Shown here in pieces: positions 1 through 9,865 of a DNA stretch of 34,850 bases. This DNA comes from Chara braunii. Lineage: Eukaryota > Streptophyta > Charophyceae > Charales > Characeae. A model generated the notes under the pieces. It worked only from the letters and a program-made list of their open reading frames with translations, was not told the origin of the DNA and ran no database searches. The translations under genes were made by a program, and so were the position numbers. Within the stretch, counting starts at the first letter, position 1; each line of letters opens with the position of its first letter. Location: contig BFEA01000198.1 of assembly GCA_003427395.1 (NCBI GenBank), positions 2,311,823 through 2,346,672 of the forward strand, given 5' to 3'.

Positions 1-42
1 GAGGGAACCATAGCTGAAGAAGGTGAAGGGAGAGGTGGACCA

Positions 43-64
43 AAAAAAAAAAAAAAAAAAAAAA
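43..64 (+). repeat. Poly(A) tract
   Basis: A run of 22 A lies in purine-rich sequence (about 1-130). It could be the tail of an element that inserted upstream of the window, or simple low-complexity DNA. No coding potential is visible around it. Confidence 0.8.
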
Positions 65-173
65 GAGAAAAGAGAAGACAGACGGGGTGAAGAAGGAGGC
101 GAGGCAGGAAAAGGGAAGGAGAAGGGTGGCAACGAGGAGGAAGCCGGTCGCCATAGCCGAACCGGAGTCGACC

Positions 174-310
174 GGGCGTTGACATGGAATTGACCGGGCG
201 TTGACAGGAGTTGACCGGGCGTTGACCGGGAGTTGACCGGGGGTTGACTGCAGCGGTGACCAAGCGTTGACCAAGGCGTTGACCAAGACTGCTGACCACG
301 AATTTGACCA
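174..310 (+). repeat. Degenerate 11-bp tandem repeat built on TTGAC
   Basis: TTGAC occurs ten times, starting at 179, 190, 201, 211, 222, 233, 244, 267, 279 and 304. The first seven are spaced 10-11 bp, so the unit is roughly TTGACCGGGCG. TTGAC(C/T) is the core of the W-box bound by WRKY proteins in plants, and an 11-bp period would place the cores on nearly one face of the helix. The array lies upstream of the gag gene. Whether it belongs to the element or its flank is unclear because no 5' LTR was recognised. Confidence 0.8.
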
Positions 311-908
311 AGCTGGAGCCGGTATAATCTCGCTAAGCCTTCAGCCTATCCCCTCGCCCTATGGATGTGCACACACCCTGTGGTACTTGCTGAGTCAAGT
401 CTGTCTGTCTCTTCTTTCTGCATCGAGTCTCTTCTGTCCAGGTGATAGGACTCTGTGAATGAAGGATAGGGCCTTGCTGACCAAACCCACACGGGCTGAG
501 TAGGGCTAAAGGTTGTGTCTGACGACTCGACTGTCTCGAAGGACACGAACCCTCCCAAGGACCGGTACTGACCGGCGGGCTGCTGGGTGTGCCACGGTAG
601 GCCCAAAATCCGAGTTGTGGGCTGCACAACAGGCCGTCTAAGTCTTGAGAGGACCTGCTGATCGCGTCGTCCTGCCTGCGACGTTAAAGAATTCCTGAGG
701 AGTTACGGGGGATCTCCTTAAATGCCTCCTGATCAGCAACAGGTCCTGTAGTGACAGCCTTAGAGTAGGTCTAGGCTAGAGACCTTAGTTGACAGGATCC
801 TGTCCGGATTCCGTGGTCCTTAGATTGAGTCAGTAGGTCGTGTCAGTTAAGGGGGTAGAGTCTAAGTGGTAAGGAGTGGAACCGTTGTCTGGTTGTGCAC
901 CTAACACC
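311..908 (+). other. Untranslated leader upstream of gag
   Basis: No convincing coding frame is present between the TTGAC array and the gag start. No copy of the 3' LTR (6910-7508) is recognisable here. The 5' LTR is therefore outside the window, lost, or diverged beyond recognition. The stretch is best read as the element's leader. Confidence 0.4.
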
Positions 909-2907
909 ATGGTTGACCTCCGTAGTGGTAAGAGTATTGTTCCACAGTCAGAAGCTGAGCAGGAACGGATCGCCGCCATCCTGAGAGAGAGAAGAGAGAA
1001 GAAGGAGAAGAAGGAGCTCCTCAAACAAGCAAAGTTGAAGGCGATGGCGGAGGAGTAGGCGACAAAGAAGAAGAAGTTGGAGGAGGAGATGATCAGATTG
1101 CGGCAGGAGGAGGAAGAGAAAAGAAGGGCTGCCGAAGAAGAAGCAGCAGCAGAGGAGGAAGAGGTAAAAGAAGAGCCCCTAGAAAGGAGGCGTAGGGAAG
1201 AACGGGGAGAAAGTAGTGGCACGAAGGCAAAAGACAAGTGGATGGAAAAGAAGATTAGCGAGTGGGTGGCTAATTTATCATTGGGAGAGGATGAGGAGGC
1301 AATGTTGTACGTGCCTCAGGAGGAGAGAGAAGCATTTGCCAGGGAGATGGAAGCGATGGAGGACCCCCTGGACCGCCAGACCGCGGAGGATGAGAAGAGG
1401 TTGGAGTGGAAGTTGCGGCTGACCAGGGAGAAGAAGAGAAGGAGGGAGGAGGCCAACCGGATGGCCAAAGAGGTGGAGAAGATCCAGGCGTGCAGGCAGG
1501 AAGTGCAGGCACAAGAAGAGACCCCCACCAAGTTAGATAAGATTCTGGTGTATCTTGAGGTCTTGAATCAGGCCTGGCTTGAAGAGCATCAGGCCAATAA
1601 GGGTCATGTTGTGACCCTGCATGCCATCCGGTCTGGATTTAGAGAGTTCGCGCGCGACGTGGTAACCCACGTCAGGACCAAAGTTAAAAAGTTGAAGGAA
1701 GGCGCAAAGAAGTTCTGTGTCGGCGCCATTGAAGGCGCCAAAGTAGTGGCCGAAGCCGAAGTGCGTCCCCGCAAAGAGCCTGTTAAACTCAAATTTCCTG
1801 ACTCATATAGCGGGAAAAAGGACGATGGTTTTAACAACTGGGAGGCCAGCATTAATACATATGTGTATCTACAACATATCGCCCCCGTGGAACAAGTCCT
1901 AGTGGCCTTCCATGCATTGAAGGATGACGCGGCCAGTTTTGCCAGGTCCCTTGCGCGCGCAGTCGATTGTGAGCACAATATGGTTGCGTATTCTAGGCTC
2001 ACCCCTCTTTCCACCTTCCTCAAACTCCTGCGAGAGAGGTTCGCTTACGTCACGAGGGGCATTCGGGCCTCTGATAAGCTCCGGACCATCCACTCACGAC
2101 AGTGGAGCAGTGCGCGAGCACTCAAAGCTGTCATGGATGACTTGGTAGCCGTCCCAGACCACGGGGTCACTGAGACCCAGTTGGTCCAATTATTATATCG
2201 TGCCATGCCAAAGCCCCTGCGAGGGCATTTCTTCGACAAGACCCAACAGGCCAATATCACGTATGACGCGTTGAGTAGGGAAGTGGTCCTGTTTAAGGCG
2301 AAGTTCATGCCAGTTTCCACTTTTTGGCATAAGGACATAGATAAGGGAAAGAAGTGGAAAGGTCGTACCATCTCAGGCCAGGTCAGGGCCAAGGATCATT
2401 TGATCCTTACTTTAGATGAAGGTGGTACATATGGAGTCCCCTACAGTCAGATCGAGTGGGGGCTAGAGGAGGAGGATAGTAGTGTAGGCCAGGGGAGGAC
2501 CTATGCTGCTGTCGCGGCTGGAGGGAGGCCGCAAGGTAGAGGAGGAGGCCAGGGCCAAAGGGGCCAGGCCACGGGTGGTCGAGGACCGGGCGCACAAGGG
2601 GTTGGCGGCCAAAGGAACCGCCAAGAGGGAGGTAGGGGTCAAGGTCCCCTGCCAAATCATCAAGGTTCCAGTTGGTCCCCGTAGCGACGAGGTGGAGAAT
2701 CACCTCAGAGGAGAGGAGGTTGGCACCCAGGCTGGCCACAAGGCCGGCCATGGGAAGATTTGGGCCCTGGACCAGCGAGTATGGCAACAACATATGGATC
2801 AGGGTCAGTGCATATATTACAGTGACCCGGCCCATATCATTAAATATTGTCCTAAGTACAGAGAGGCCCGATGGACTGCCCAGGAGTCAAAAGGCAGCCG
2901 CCGGTAG
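909..2907 (+). pseudogene. gag: Gag polyprotein, broken
   Basis: The start is the ATG at 909 (protein begins MVDLRSGKS). The first third is a charged Glu/Lys/Arg-rich coiled-coil. The retrotransposon capsid domain follows, roughly 1780-2330, beginning KFPDSYSGKKDDGF. A Gly/Arg/Gln-rich tail follows (about 2490-2680). A TAG at 1056-1058 interrupts the coiled-coil in frame, and a second TAG at 2682-2684 ends the frame early. Family-like Gly/Pro/Trp-rich sequence continues in the same frame to about 2800, then the frame changes. The zinc knuckle is visible in the new frame near 2810-2850 as CIYYSDPAHIIKYC, where the second cysteine of the usual CX2CX4HX4C pattern is tyrosine. In an intact element this protein would package genomic RNA. 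Confidence 0.88.
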
Positions 2908-3336
2908 GGGTTGCAACTGCCCCTACTACTAGGCCACGTGGAGAAGCGAGCGCGCGCGAACAGGAAACTCCCACACCACATGAGCCTCGCAGAGGTTGTA
3001 GGCCAGTGCCTAGTTAGCTGTCCAAAGACTGCTTGTGTTAGCGTCTCTCTAGGCACTTCCCTCACACGCGTGGCAGAAGAGTTGAAGGAGAGAATGCCTA
3101 CCTGGGCCAAAATGAAGAAGGATAGTAAGGGACAACTAGTCTTAGTGGATGTAGAGGTTTTTAGAAGCAGAGTAAGGGGCCTTACACATTCAGGGGCTAC
3201 CCGTAGTTATATTAGCCGTAGAGCAGTGAAAAAGCTAAGGCTAGGGTTGAAAGTCCAAAAGTTGGAAGACCCCATAGTTAGTGTCCTCGCAGACAACCGC
3301 ACTATGCGTGTTGAGTCCAGGCGTACTTTCGCCTAG
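2908..3336 (+). pseudogene. Retroviral-type aspartic protease domain, inactivated
   Basis: This frame carries a pepsin/retropepsin-like segment: VDVEVFRSRVRGL followed by THSGATRSYIS. The catalytic triad of this family is D-S/T-G. Here the aspartate position is histidine (codon CAT at 3187-3189), so the domain should be catalytically dead. The hydrophobic follow-up (VSVLADNRTMRV) is present. The frame closes at a TAG (3334-3336), after a shift into the frame that carries RT. The join with gag is unclear; 2908-3010 may contain a further frame change. Confidence 0.8.
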
Positions 3337-4901
3337 AGAAAGATGGGAAGGTGGAGAAAGTTCTCCATTCCCTGACTCTCCTCGTACAGGATGACCTTCC
3401 TTTCAATATAGTCCTAGGTATGGATTGGGGAGAGGCAGCAGGGGCCACACTCCACTTAAGAGAGCATGAGTGTAGCCTCCGTAGTCCGTCAGGCGAGGTT
3501 AAGACTGCCTTCCTGTTTCATGTGTCCGGAGCAGATAACTCCTTGGCCAATTGCTGTCTCAGTGCTCCCGCGTTCGTGCGATTAGTGAGAAAGGAGCAGT
3601 TAGAGGAGCAGGTCTTCGTAGCCTATGTGAGGCCTGTCACTGAGCCTAAGGAAGACACACCCATAGACCCAGTTATTGCCAAGCTGGTAGAAGAGTTCAA
3701 AGATCTCGCAGAGCCGCCGACAGGAGTAGTACCGCGGCTGATCCAGCATCGAATAGAGATAGAGCCTGGCAGTAGAACTCCTAAGGGGGTAGTTCACAGG
3801 ATGTCCCAGAGGGAGTTAGAGGAGCTGCAAAAGCAGTTAGACGAGCTCCTTGAGAAAGGTTGGATTAGGCCCAGTTCATCTCCTTTTGGAGCACCAGTTT
3901 TGTTTGTCCCCAAGAAGGAAGGAGAATTGCGTATGTGTATAGACTATAGGGGTCTGAATGCGATCACAATGAAGAGTGTTGAACCGCTGCCCAAGATAGA
4001 CGATCTTTTAGATCGGGTGCAGGGTTGCAGATATTTTTCAAAGATTGATCTGAAGTCCGGATATCATCAGATAGAGGTCCATCCTGATGACCAGTACAAG
4101 ACTGCGCTCCGGACTAGATATGGGCACTACGAGTTCATAGTGATGCCCTTTGGACTAACCAATGCGCCTGCCACGTTCCAGCGTTGTATGAACGATTTGT
4201 TTAGGCCATGGTTAGATAGATTTGTTGTAGTGTATCTAGACGATATATTAGTATTCAGTAGGACCCTCCAAGAGCACCAGGGTCATTTGAGGGAGGTCTT
4301 GGAGAAGAAGAGAGAGGCTAACTTCAAGATCAACGCAAAGAAGTGTGAGTGGGCCAAGACACAAGTCTTGTACTTGGGCCACGTGTTAGACGGAGACGAC
4401 ATTACGCCTGGGGACAGCAAGATAGCGACGATTAGAGATTGGCCGATGCCCCGCACATTCACTGAGTTGCGGTCGTTCCTAGGCCTAGCTAACTACTATA
4501 GGAAGTTTGTGAGGAACTTCTCAACTATCGCCGCTCCCCTTCGCATGTTGCTCAAGAAAGAGGCGATCTGGCAATGGGATAGAGATTGTACATTTGCGCT
4601 AAAGAAGTTGAAGCACACGTTAATAGAGTATCCTGTCCTCAAAGTAGCAGATCCGTCTCTGCCATTTGTCGTCACCACGGACGCGAGTCAGTATGGTATA
4701 GGCGCCGTGTTACAGCAGGACGACGACAATGGCTATAGACCCGTAGAGTTCATGTCAGCGAGGATGCCCTCAGAAAAGGTAGCTACCTCGACATACGAGA
4801 GAGAACTCTACGCTCTCAGGCAGACCTTAAGCACTGGAAGCATTACCTGCTTGGGAGGCACTTCAAGGTGTATTCAGACCACAAGACTCTTAGATGGCTG
4901 A
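3325..4901 (+). pseudogene. pol: Reverse transcriptase and N-terminal RNase H, Ty3 type
   Basis: The open frame resumes about 3325 and carries the end of the protease region (DDLPFNIVLGMDW). The Ty3 RT domain follows: the primer-grip-side block WIRPSSSPFGAPVLFVPKK, CIDYRGLN, FSKIDLKSGYHQI, MPFGLTNAPATFQ and the catalytic YLDD box at 4233-4244. Tether and RNase H sequence follow, starting VTTDASQYGIGAVLQQ and including TYERELYAL. After about 4825 the family sequence continues in another frame, so the last 75 bases of this frame are nonsense. The RT core is complete and the catalytic aspartates are present. In the family this enzyme copies element RNA into cDNA. Confidence 0.93.
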
Positions 4902-5809
4902 AGCCTAAGTTGACTAGGTGGGCCGCTGAGATAGACCAGTATGACTTTGAGCTCAAGCCTGTTAAAGGCAAGTACAATGTAGTTGCGGATGCTCTAAGTA
5001 GGAGATCAGACTACTTTGGAGCTATAGTTCACTATCTGGATATAGGGAGTGACCTGCAGGAGAAAGTTAGACAGGTGTATGCACAGGACCCTATTTATAG
5101 TGACCTCCTGAAGAGAGTTAAGGAGGCCCCCGAGACCGAACCAGATTACCGCACTACAGAGGGGTTGTTATTTGAGAAGACTAATGTGGTAGACCGTCTG
5201 TGCATCCCTAACAGCGAGGAGATTCCTAGTTTGATCCTAGGGGAATGCCACGACACAGAGGGACATTTCGGTTGGCAAAAGACTTTAGCCAACCTGATGC
5301 ATGCGTATATGTGGCCAGGAATGAAAGCCAACTGCATAGAGTATGTTCGCAGTTGCAAAGTTTGCCAGAGAAATAAGACCACTACGCGTGCCCCTCTAGG
5401 TCTTCTCAGACCCTTGCCTATTCCTGATCAACCAGGAGATTCAGTGTCCATTGACTTTATGGACGCTGGCTTCAAGAGTATGCACGACAAGAGCCAAGTC
5501 ATGGTCATAGTTGATAGATTTAGTAAGTATGCTGTTTTTGTTCCTTTGCCTACAGAGGCACGCACCGATTTAGTTATTCAGAAGTTTTTTGATTTTTGGG
5601 TTAGTGAGCATGGAGTCCCATTGTCCATAGTTAGTGATAGAGATACTTGTTTCATGAGTCAGAACTGGCAGGAACTGATGAGAGTTTATGGGTCAAAGTT
5701 GCTGATGTCATCTGGCCGTCACCCAGAGACTAACGGTCAGGCTGAGCAGATGAACAAGATCCTGCAGCAAGTTCTGCATATGTACGTTAGACCAGATCAA
5801 GTCAATTGA
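4868..5809 (+). pseudogene. pol: RNase H end and integrase core
   Basis: The frame begins in the RNase H block YSDHKTLRWLKPK and ends that domain with KYNVVADALSRR. The integrase zinc domain follows with H-X4-H (HDTEGH) and C-X2-C (CKVC). The catalytic core shows the first Asp in SIDFMDAG, the second in VSDRDTCF and the glutamate in NGQAEQMN, so the DDE triad is intact. A TGA at 5807-5809 interrupts the core after a conserved Asn, where the family normally has tryptophan. This fits a G-to-A nonsense change. The domain family joins cDNA to chromosomal DNA. Confidence 0.92.
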
Positions 5810-6520
5810 AACGAGATGTTACCCAAGGTAGCCAGTGCGTACAATAACAACATGCACTTGTCCACCTGTCGCACTCCCAACGAATTACACAAGTCCTTTA
5901 GACCACGTAGACTGTTTGAGGGACTTAGCCGGGACCAGATTCACAAGCTATTGCCCGGTACCAGGGAGTTTGCGATACAGCACGAGAAAGAGCTAGCTAC
6001 AGTCGTCGAAAACCTCAGGCGAGGCCAGCATAGAATGATAGACCAAGCCAACAAGCACCGTCGCCCATCGCAGTTCCAAGTAGGCGACTTAGTCTGGGTC
6101 AAGTCCAAAGAGTTTGCTACTGAGGAAAACATCTCGCAGAACAGGGGACCATGGCCAGTTCTAGAAGTCAAGGGCGGAGAGGATGGGTCGTCCTACACAG
6201 TAGAGATCCCAACACACCTCCACACCTACCCGGTGTTCCATGCATCAAAGTTGTTGCCGTGTGTGACAAGTCAACAGTTTCCATCTAGAAGGTCCATGAT
6301 CCCTCCGGACATGGACGGAAGATACGACATTGACGGCATTGTAGATGAAGACGTGTTCAGAACAGGAGGTAGAGGTCGTCCACAGAATCAGGTCCGGTTT
6401 GCTTATAAGGAACCGGAGGACGATCGCTGGTTTACCAGAACAGAACTGCTAGAAACAGCTCCCGACATAGTTAGGGCCTACGAGAGCGATAAGAAAGGTA
6501 AAAGTCCTGCCTTGGACTGA
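5810..6520 (+). pseudogene. pol: Integrase C-terminal part with chromodomain
   Basis: This is the same reading frame after the internal TGA. It begins with the end of the integrase core (MLPKVASAYNN, CRTPNELH). A basic region follows, then an SH3-like segment (VGDLVWVKSKEFATEE, GPWPVLEVKG, HVFHASKLL-like PVFHASKLLP). The last 60 residues (from about 6320: YDIDGIVDEDVF through WFTRTELLETAPDIVRAYE) have the length, spacing and terminal helix of a chromodomain. That places the element in the chromovirus clade, whose chromodomains direct integration to marked chromatin. The chromodomain call is by pattern only. Confidence 0.85.
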
Positions 6521-6909
6521 GTTATTCTCGGAGGACCTCGAATTTAGGCCGGCGGGAGTGAAACGGCATTCACCTGTTCGCAGTAGCCGATGCAGATCAC
6601 AGGGCTCGATCCCTAGACTCACCTTACCTGTGTACAGTATCTGTGTCGACCCCAGGCGTTGAACCCACGACCTGTGTTCTTTCCCCAGTTGGTAGGTCGT
6701 CGTAGGTCTGTAGGTTATAGCGGTTCGATCTGTAGACCTGTCGGATAGGAGTCTTAGCAAGGTCTAGAAGTCGTAGCTGTAGCTCCTCCGAAAGGTCAAG
6801 GTCGTAGCTGCTACAGTCCTGAAGGGTCAAGGTCGTAGCTGCTACAGTATCGAAAGGCCAAGTCCACGGCCTTCTGGAAGGTCCTAGTAGTGGCCTTTCG
6901 AAGCTGCTC
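6521..6909 (+). other. Chromovirus 3' internal untranslated region
   Basis: Non-coding sequence lies between the pol stop and the LTR. It is clearly related in reverse complement to 29063-29335 (shared GATGCAGATC..CAGGGCTCGATCCCTAGAC, GAACCCACGACCTG, GTCGTAGCTGCTACAG). The block GTCGTAGCTGCTACAG appears twice here (about 6803 and 6831). No clear polypurine tract was found. Confidence 0.75.
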
Positions 6910-7508
6910 ATGTTTAGGCTGAGGCAAGTGGGCAAGTGGTGGAGTCCACCCGTGCTGAGTCAGCAGTCCCAGTACCAGTCAGCCCTAGTCCAGTCACGCA
7001 AGTGCCGCATGGGACTGTGTGCACCACGGGCATGGGAAAGGGGCAGACCAACGAGATACAGAAGTATAAATCAAGAGGCAGCGCCCAGCCATTCATTCAT
7101 TCCTGCGTAAGCCATGCGGAAGCGCTGCCACAGCGACTTGTGCGAGGTGGTCTGCAGTGAGCCCAAAGACGGAGTGGGCGAGAAGGAAGCTTAGCCATAG
7201 CGATAGGGTAGTAGCGGCCATAGCCGCCATAGCTGATAGGAGAGAGTAGCGTGTGTGAGTGTGTGAGTGTACAGTGTGCTGTGTGTGGGATATCCAGGGT
7301 GATCCAGTGTGCAAACAGCAGTGTTGAGTGAGTGACGAACAGAGAGTTGTACAGGCGCTGTGCCGCCACAGCCATTTGAAGTGAACTTGTATCTGAACTG
7401 CGTTCTTGGCTACCATATCTCTGAGTTCTGAGTGGGCGCTTGTCGGCAGTTTGCTGCGCAACCTGTTTGCATGCGTGTGAAGTGTGAATGAAAGCGAGTC
7501 TGATTGCA
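6910..7508 (+). repeat. 3' long terminal repeat of the chromovirus
   Basis: The segment begins near TGTTTAGG and ends ...TCTGATTGCA, giving TG...CA ends. It aligns throughout with the reverse complement of 28385-29062, which ends TCTGATTTCA. Shared blocks include GGGACTGTGT, AGTATAAAT..AAGAGGCAGCG, CATTCATTC, AGCCATGCGGAAGCGCTGC and GAGTTCTGAGTG-like sequence. Length is about 600 bp. The 5' boundary is approximate (within about 20 bp). Confidence 0.75.
7065..7070 (+). promoter_or_regulatory. LTR TATA box
   Basis: TATAAA sits inside the LTR and is conserved in the inverted copy (28842-28847 on the minus strand), with AAGAGGCAGCG following in both. This is the expected core promoter at the U3/R border. 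Confidence 0.6.
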
Positions 7509-7699
7509 CTAGCATTATTGTATCCAGCAGTGGCAGCAGGATCTGAACTCCTGAACATGGTTGCCCTGGACACGGACATCCGCCCAACCTGACACATGTA
7601 CCGGACCCGTGCCCGGATAAAACCGGACATTTAACTGGACATACGGACATACGGACCTGGACAGTCCGGCTGGGTGCACCAGTGCCCGGTTGTCCAGTA

Positions 7700-7750
7700 A
7701 AAAAAAAAAAAAAAAACGGCACACATGACACACACACACACACACACACA
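7700..7750 (+). repeat. Poly(A) tract followed by (CA)n microsatellite
   Basis: About 17 A follow a stretch rich in CCGGAC/GGACAT words (7580-7698), and a (CA) run follows from about 7730. The poly(A) suggests the tail of a short retro-inserted sequence immediately downstream of the LTR. Confidence 0.7.
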
Positions 7751-7891
7751 GAGGTTTGTGGGAGTGGTCCAAGAGGCTAATAAAATTGGAAATATTAATG
7801 TACGAACTCCAAAGTTCAGGATCTTCACCCGTTCCCTCGCCTGTCTGCCGAGCGCCGTCTGCTCGCCCCGCCCTGCGATGAAAGTTCACGA

Positions 7892-7894
<3 letters not shown>

Positions 7895-7975
<81 letters not shown>
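7895..7975 (+). repeat. (GA)n microsatellite
   Basis: About 40 uninterrupted GA repeats. Open frames across it encode only alternating Arg/Glu or Ser/Leu and are not genes. Confidence 0.95.
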
Positions 7976-7978
<3 letters not shown>

Positions 7979-8026
7979 CCCGTCTGTCCATTGCCACCTG
8001 CTCACCCTGTTGCCAGACCCCCCTCC

Positions 8027-8074
8027 CTTTTGAAGTTTTGCCTACTTCGCCGTGGACAATCAAAACTTCAAAAG
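8027..8074. repeat. Perfect 14-bp inverted repeat with 20-nt loop
   Basis: CTTTTGAAGTTTTG at 8027-8040 is matched by its exact reverse complement at 8061-8074. No coding frame or neighbouring gene explains it. Confidence 0.8.
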
Positions 8075-8765
8075 TGCTTCCCAATCACTACAGATACCAA
8101 GTGTGGAAAATGTGAAAAGTTGAGAACCATCTGCTCGGTCTTTCTTCTGTTGGTCTGCACTGTGTTACGTCCATGCAAGGGCCTGCCTGTTAAAGCACCA
8201 GTACACCACACATCGGCACGCGGTTGTCAGCAGGAAACCCACACCACTTCGGAGGCTGCCGATTTTGTTTTTCAACCGTGGCCCACGCCAGGCAGCCCCT
8301 CCGAGTTTTGCTTGTGGCGACAAAAACTTTCTGCAAGGCTGGGGCCGTGTACTTGGGGTTTAAAAAGGAGCGGACTGGACTGAGCTATGTACCACAGCCC
8401 ACCCCTTAAACGACCCCTGTTCTTCACCCACGTGTGTCCCCTTCCCCCTACCCCCTTCCCCCTTCCCCCTTTTTCCATTTACACTGCCTCTCCAGCAGGA
8501 GCTTAGTCCAGCTCAATCTCAATTGATGACGTTCAGCGGCCAGAGCAGACTCTACGGCCCCTTCTCAGATCGAGATCGAGATCGAGCCCTTCTCTCTCTA
8601 TTGATAACACCCAACGGCCAGAGCCAACTTTTTCACGCACAAGCCCTTCCTTCTGCTGCGAGACAGTAGAGACCGAAGGCCGAAGCCTTCACTTGCAAAT
8701 ACACTGCCAACTCGGTGTCGAAGGATGATGCAGACACATAGAATACCAATGCGGCGAATACAGAA

Positions 8766-8803
8766 GGCACCTCCTTGGGAAACCGGCACCTCCTTGGGAA
8801 ACC
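8766..8803 (+). repeat. 19-bp tandem duplication
   Basis: GGCACCTCCTTGGGAAACC occurs twice head to tail with no mismatch. Confidence 0.9.
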
Positions 8804-9189
8804 TGGTCCAGCATCCCTATGCGGCGAATTTCAAAAATAAAATGCGGTGTCGACTATGCCACCCTCCTCTTCATGAAGCTTTTTTTTTTTTTTTAATAAC
8901 CAGAGGAGGTGCTCCTCATCATGAAGCTCACGAGTGACAATCTCGTCATCCCACGTCGTGGTGAATGAAGCGTTGCAATTTCTGATTGGATGAAGACAAG
9001 TCAAACGAGGAAGCACACTTCACACTCCATGTAGAATACCGAGAGGACATTATGTGAGGCTGTACTCATGGGGAGGACATAGCGTGCAAGTACAAAAAAT
9101 GCAGTAACCTTACGGTCACTCCAGCATCAGCCTTCCGCCTTGTCCACTCAGGTAACGAAAACAAAAATCATCGCATGGCACCCAGAAAC

Positions 9190-9305
9190 GGGCCTGAATG
9201 GCACATCCATTAACTGTTGCTAAGCAGACCTGAGTTCAAGTCCTATCGGGATCAGATGGATGAAATCTCTGAATTACCTGGGGCTGGTCAGTTCTGGCCT
9301 GCGTC
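9190..9305 (+). repeat. tRNA-derived SINE-like repeat, diverged
   Basis: A Pol III B-box-like word GTTCAAGTCC lies near 9234, preceded by CCATTAACTGTTG. It is followed by GAATTACCTGGGGCTGGTC. The same order (A box, ..GAACTGTTG.., B box, ..ACCTGGGGC..) recurs at 12945-13085 (minus) and 29745-29865 (plus). The A box is degenerate here (CCTGAATGGCAC). Confidence 0.5.
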
Positions 9306-9671
9306 GTCAGAAGTTTCACTGGTCAGTGGGTATTCACTGTTCAAGCTGTGGCTGTTCACAGAAATCACTCTGCTGTGCTGGAAAATCGCCTGCTCTTTTA
9401 GAACCTTCAAGATTTCCGCTCCTACTCAGGGTGTCAAAAGAAATCCGTTGTTGTCACCTCCTTTCCGCATCGGGCCAGGACTTTGCACCTCGCTCCACCA
9501 CTCAGCAAATGTGCTAAATGAGAGTGAATCCTCTGCAAGAAAATGGAAAGGTACATCGCCATAATTTTTGTCCTTGTGCAGTTGGCGAGAGGTGGAGTGA
9601 GGCCCTTTGACTACCCTTAGTACTTGCCCTGGTGCCGAGATTGTCTTCCTGTAATCTCTGTCGATGACAAT

Positions 9672-9865
9672 ACCTCAATGTGGAATGGCCAGGAGGGGAG
9701 GAGGATGGGACGAACATCAAGAGGGATTATCAGATCATCTTCCACGACTGGTTTGATGTCCAGCCAGGCGCTATCTTGAGATCTCCAGAATCTTTCCTGG
9801 ATCCCTTCCCCCCTTCTGAGCTGGCAATGGTGGATCTTCAGTGGTATGGGGGGGGGGAGGAGTAA
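9672..9865 (+). pseudogene. C-terminal end of LINE ORF2, remnant
   Basis: The reading frame ends ...KRDYQIIFHDWFDVQPGAIL..SPESFLDPFPP.. and stops at 9863-9865. It matches the very end of the LINE frame at 24900-25046 (TRDYRLRFKDWLTIDP..PAEEFPDPFPP) in spacing and in the RDY, DW and DPFPP residues. Upstream similarity is lost in frame disruptions, so this is a 5'-truncated or decayed copy. Assignment rests on the pair comparison. Confidence 0.65.

Larger units (their letters stand above)
900..7508 (+). mobile_element. Degenerate Ty3/gypsy chromovirus, 3' LTR present
   Basis: The order gag, protease, RT, RNase H, integrase, chromodomain, then an untranslated stretch and an LTR-like segment is that of a Ty3/gypsy chromovirus. 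The reading frame is broken by in-frame stops at 1056, 2682 and 5807 and by frame changes near 2800, 3320 and 4825. The protease also lacks its catalytic aspartate. The left boundary is not defined. The right boundary comes from homology with the inverted copy at 28385-29335. The copy looks incapable of autonomous transposition but could be mobilised in trans if both LTRs exist. Confidence 0.9.
7976..9189. other. No gene seen
   Basis: This stretch has no credible coding frame. It holds a perfect 14-bp inverted repeat (8027-8074), a short GATCGA run near 8570, a 19-bp tandem duplication (8766-8803) and a poly(T) run near 8880. The words CATGAAGCT and GGAGGTG recur around the poly(T). Confidence 0.5.

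Noticed and set aside
830-1237. Minus-strand frame of 135 codons, Ser/Phe-rich
   Set aside because: It is antisense to the Glu/Lys-rich coiled-coil of gag; the composition is a direct shadow of GAG/AAG codons.
7531-7560. Primer-binding site after the LTR
   Set aside because: TGGCAGCAGGATC resembles a primer-binding site loosely, but it lies downstream of the 3' LTR, where none is expected, and no tRNA 3' end could be matched.
7093-7749. Minus-strand frames of 177-218 codons across the LTR
   Set aside because: They lie on the LTR and run into CA and poly(A) tracts; the inverted LTR copy does not preserve the frame.
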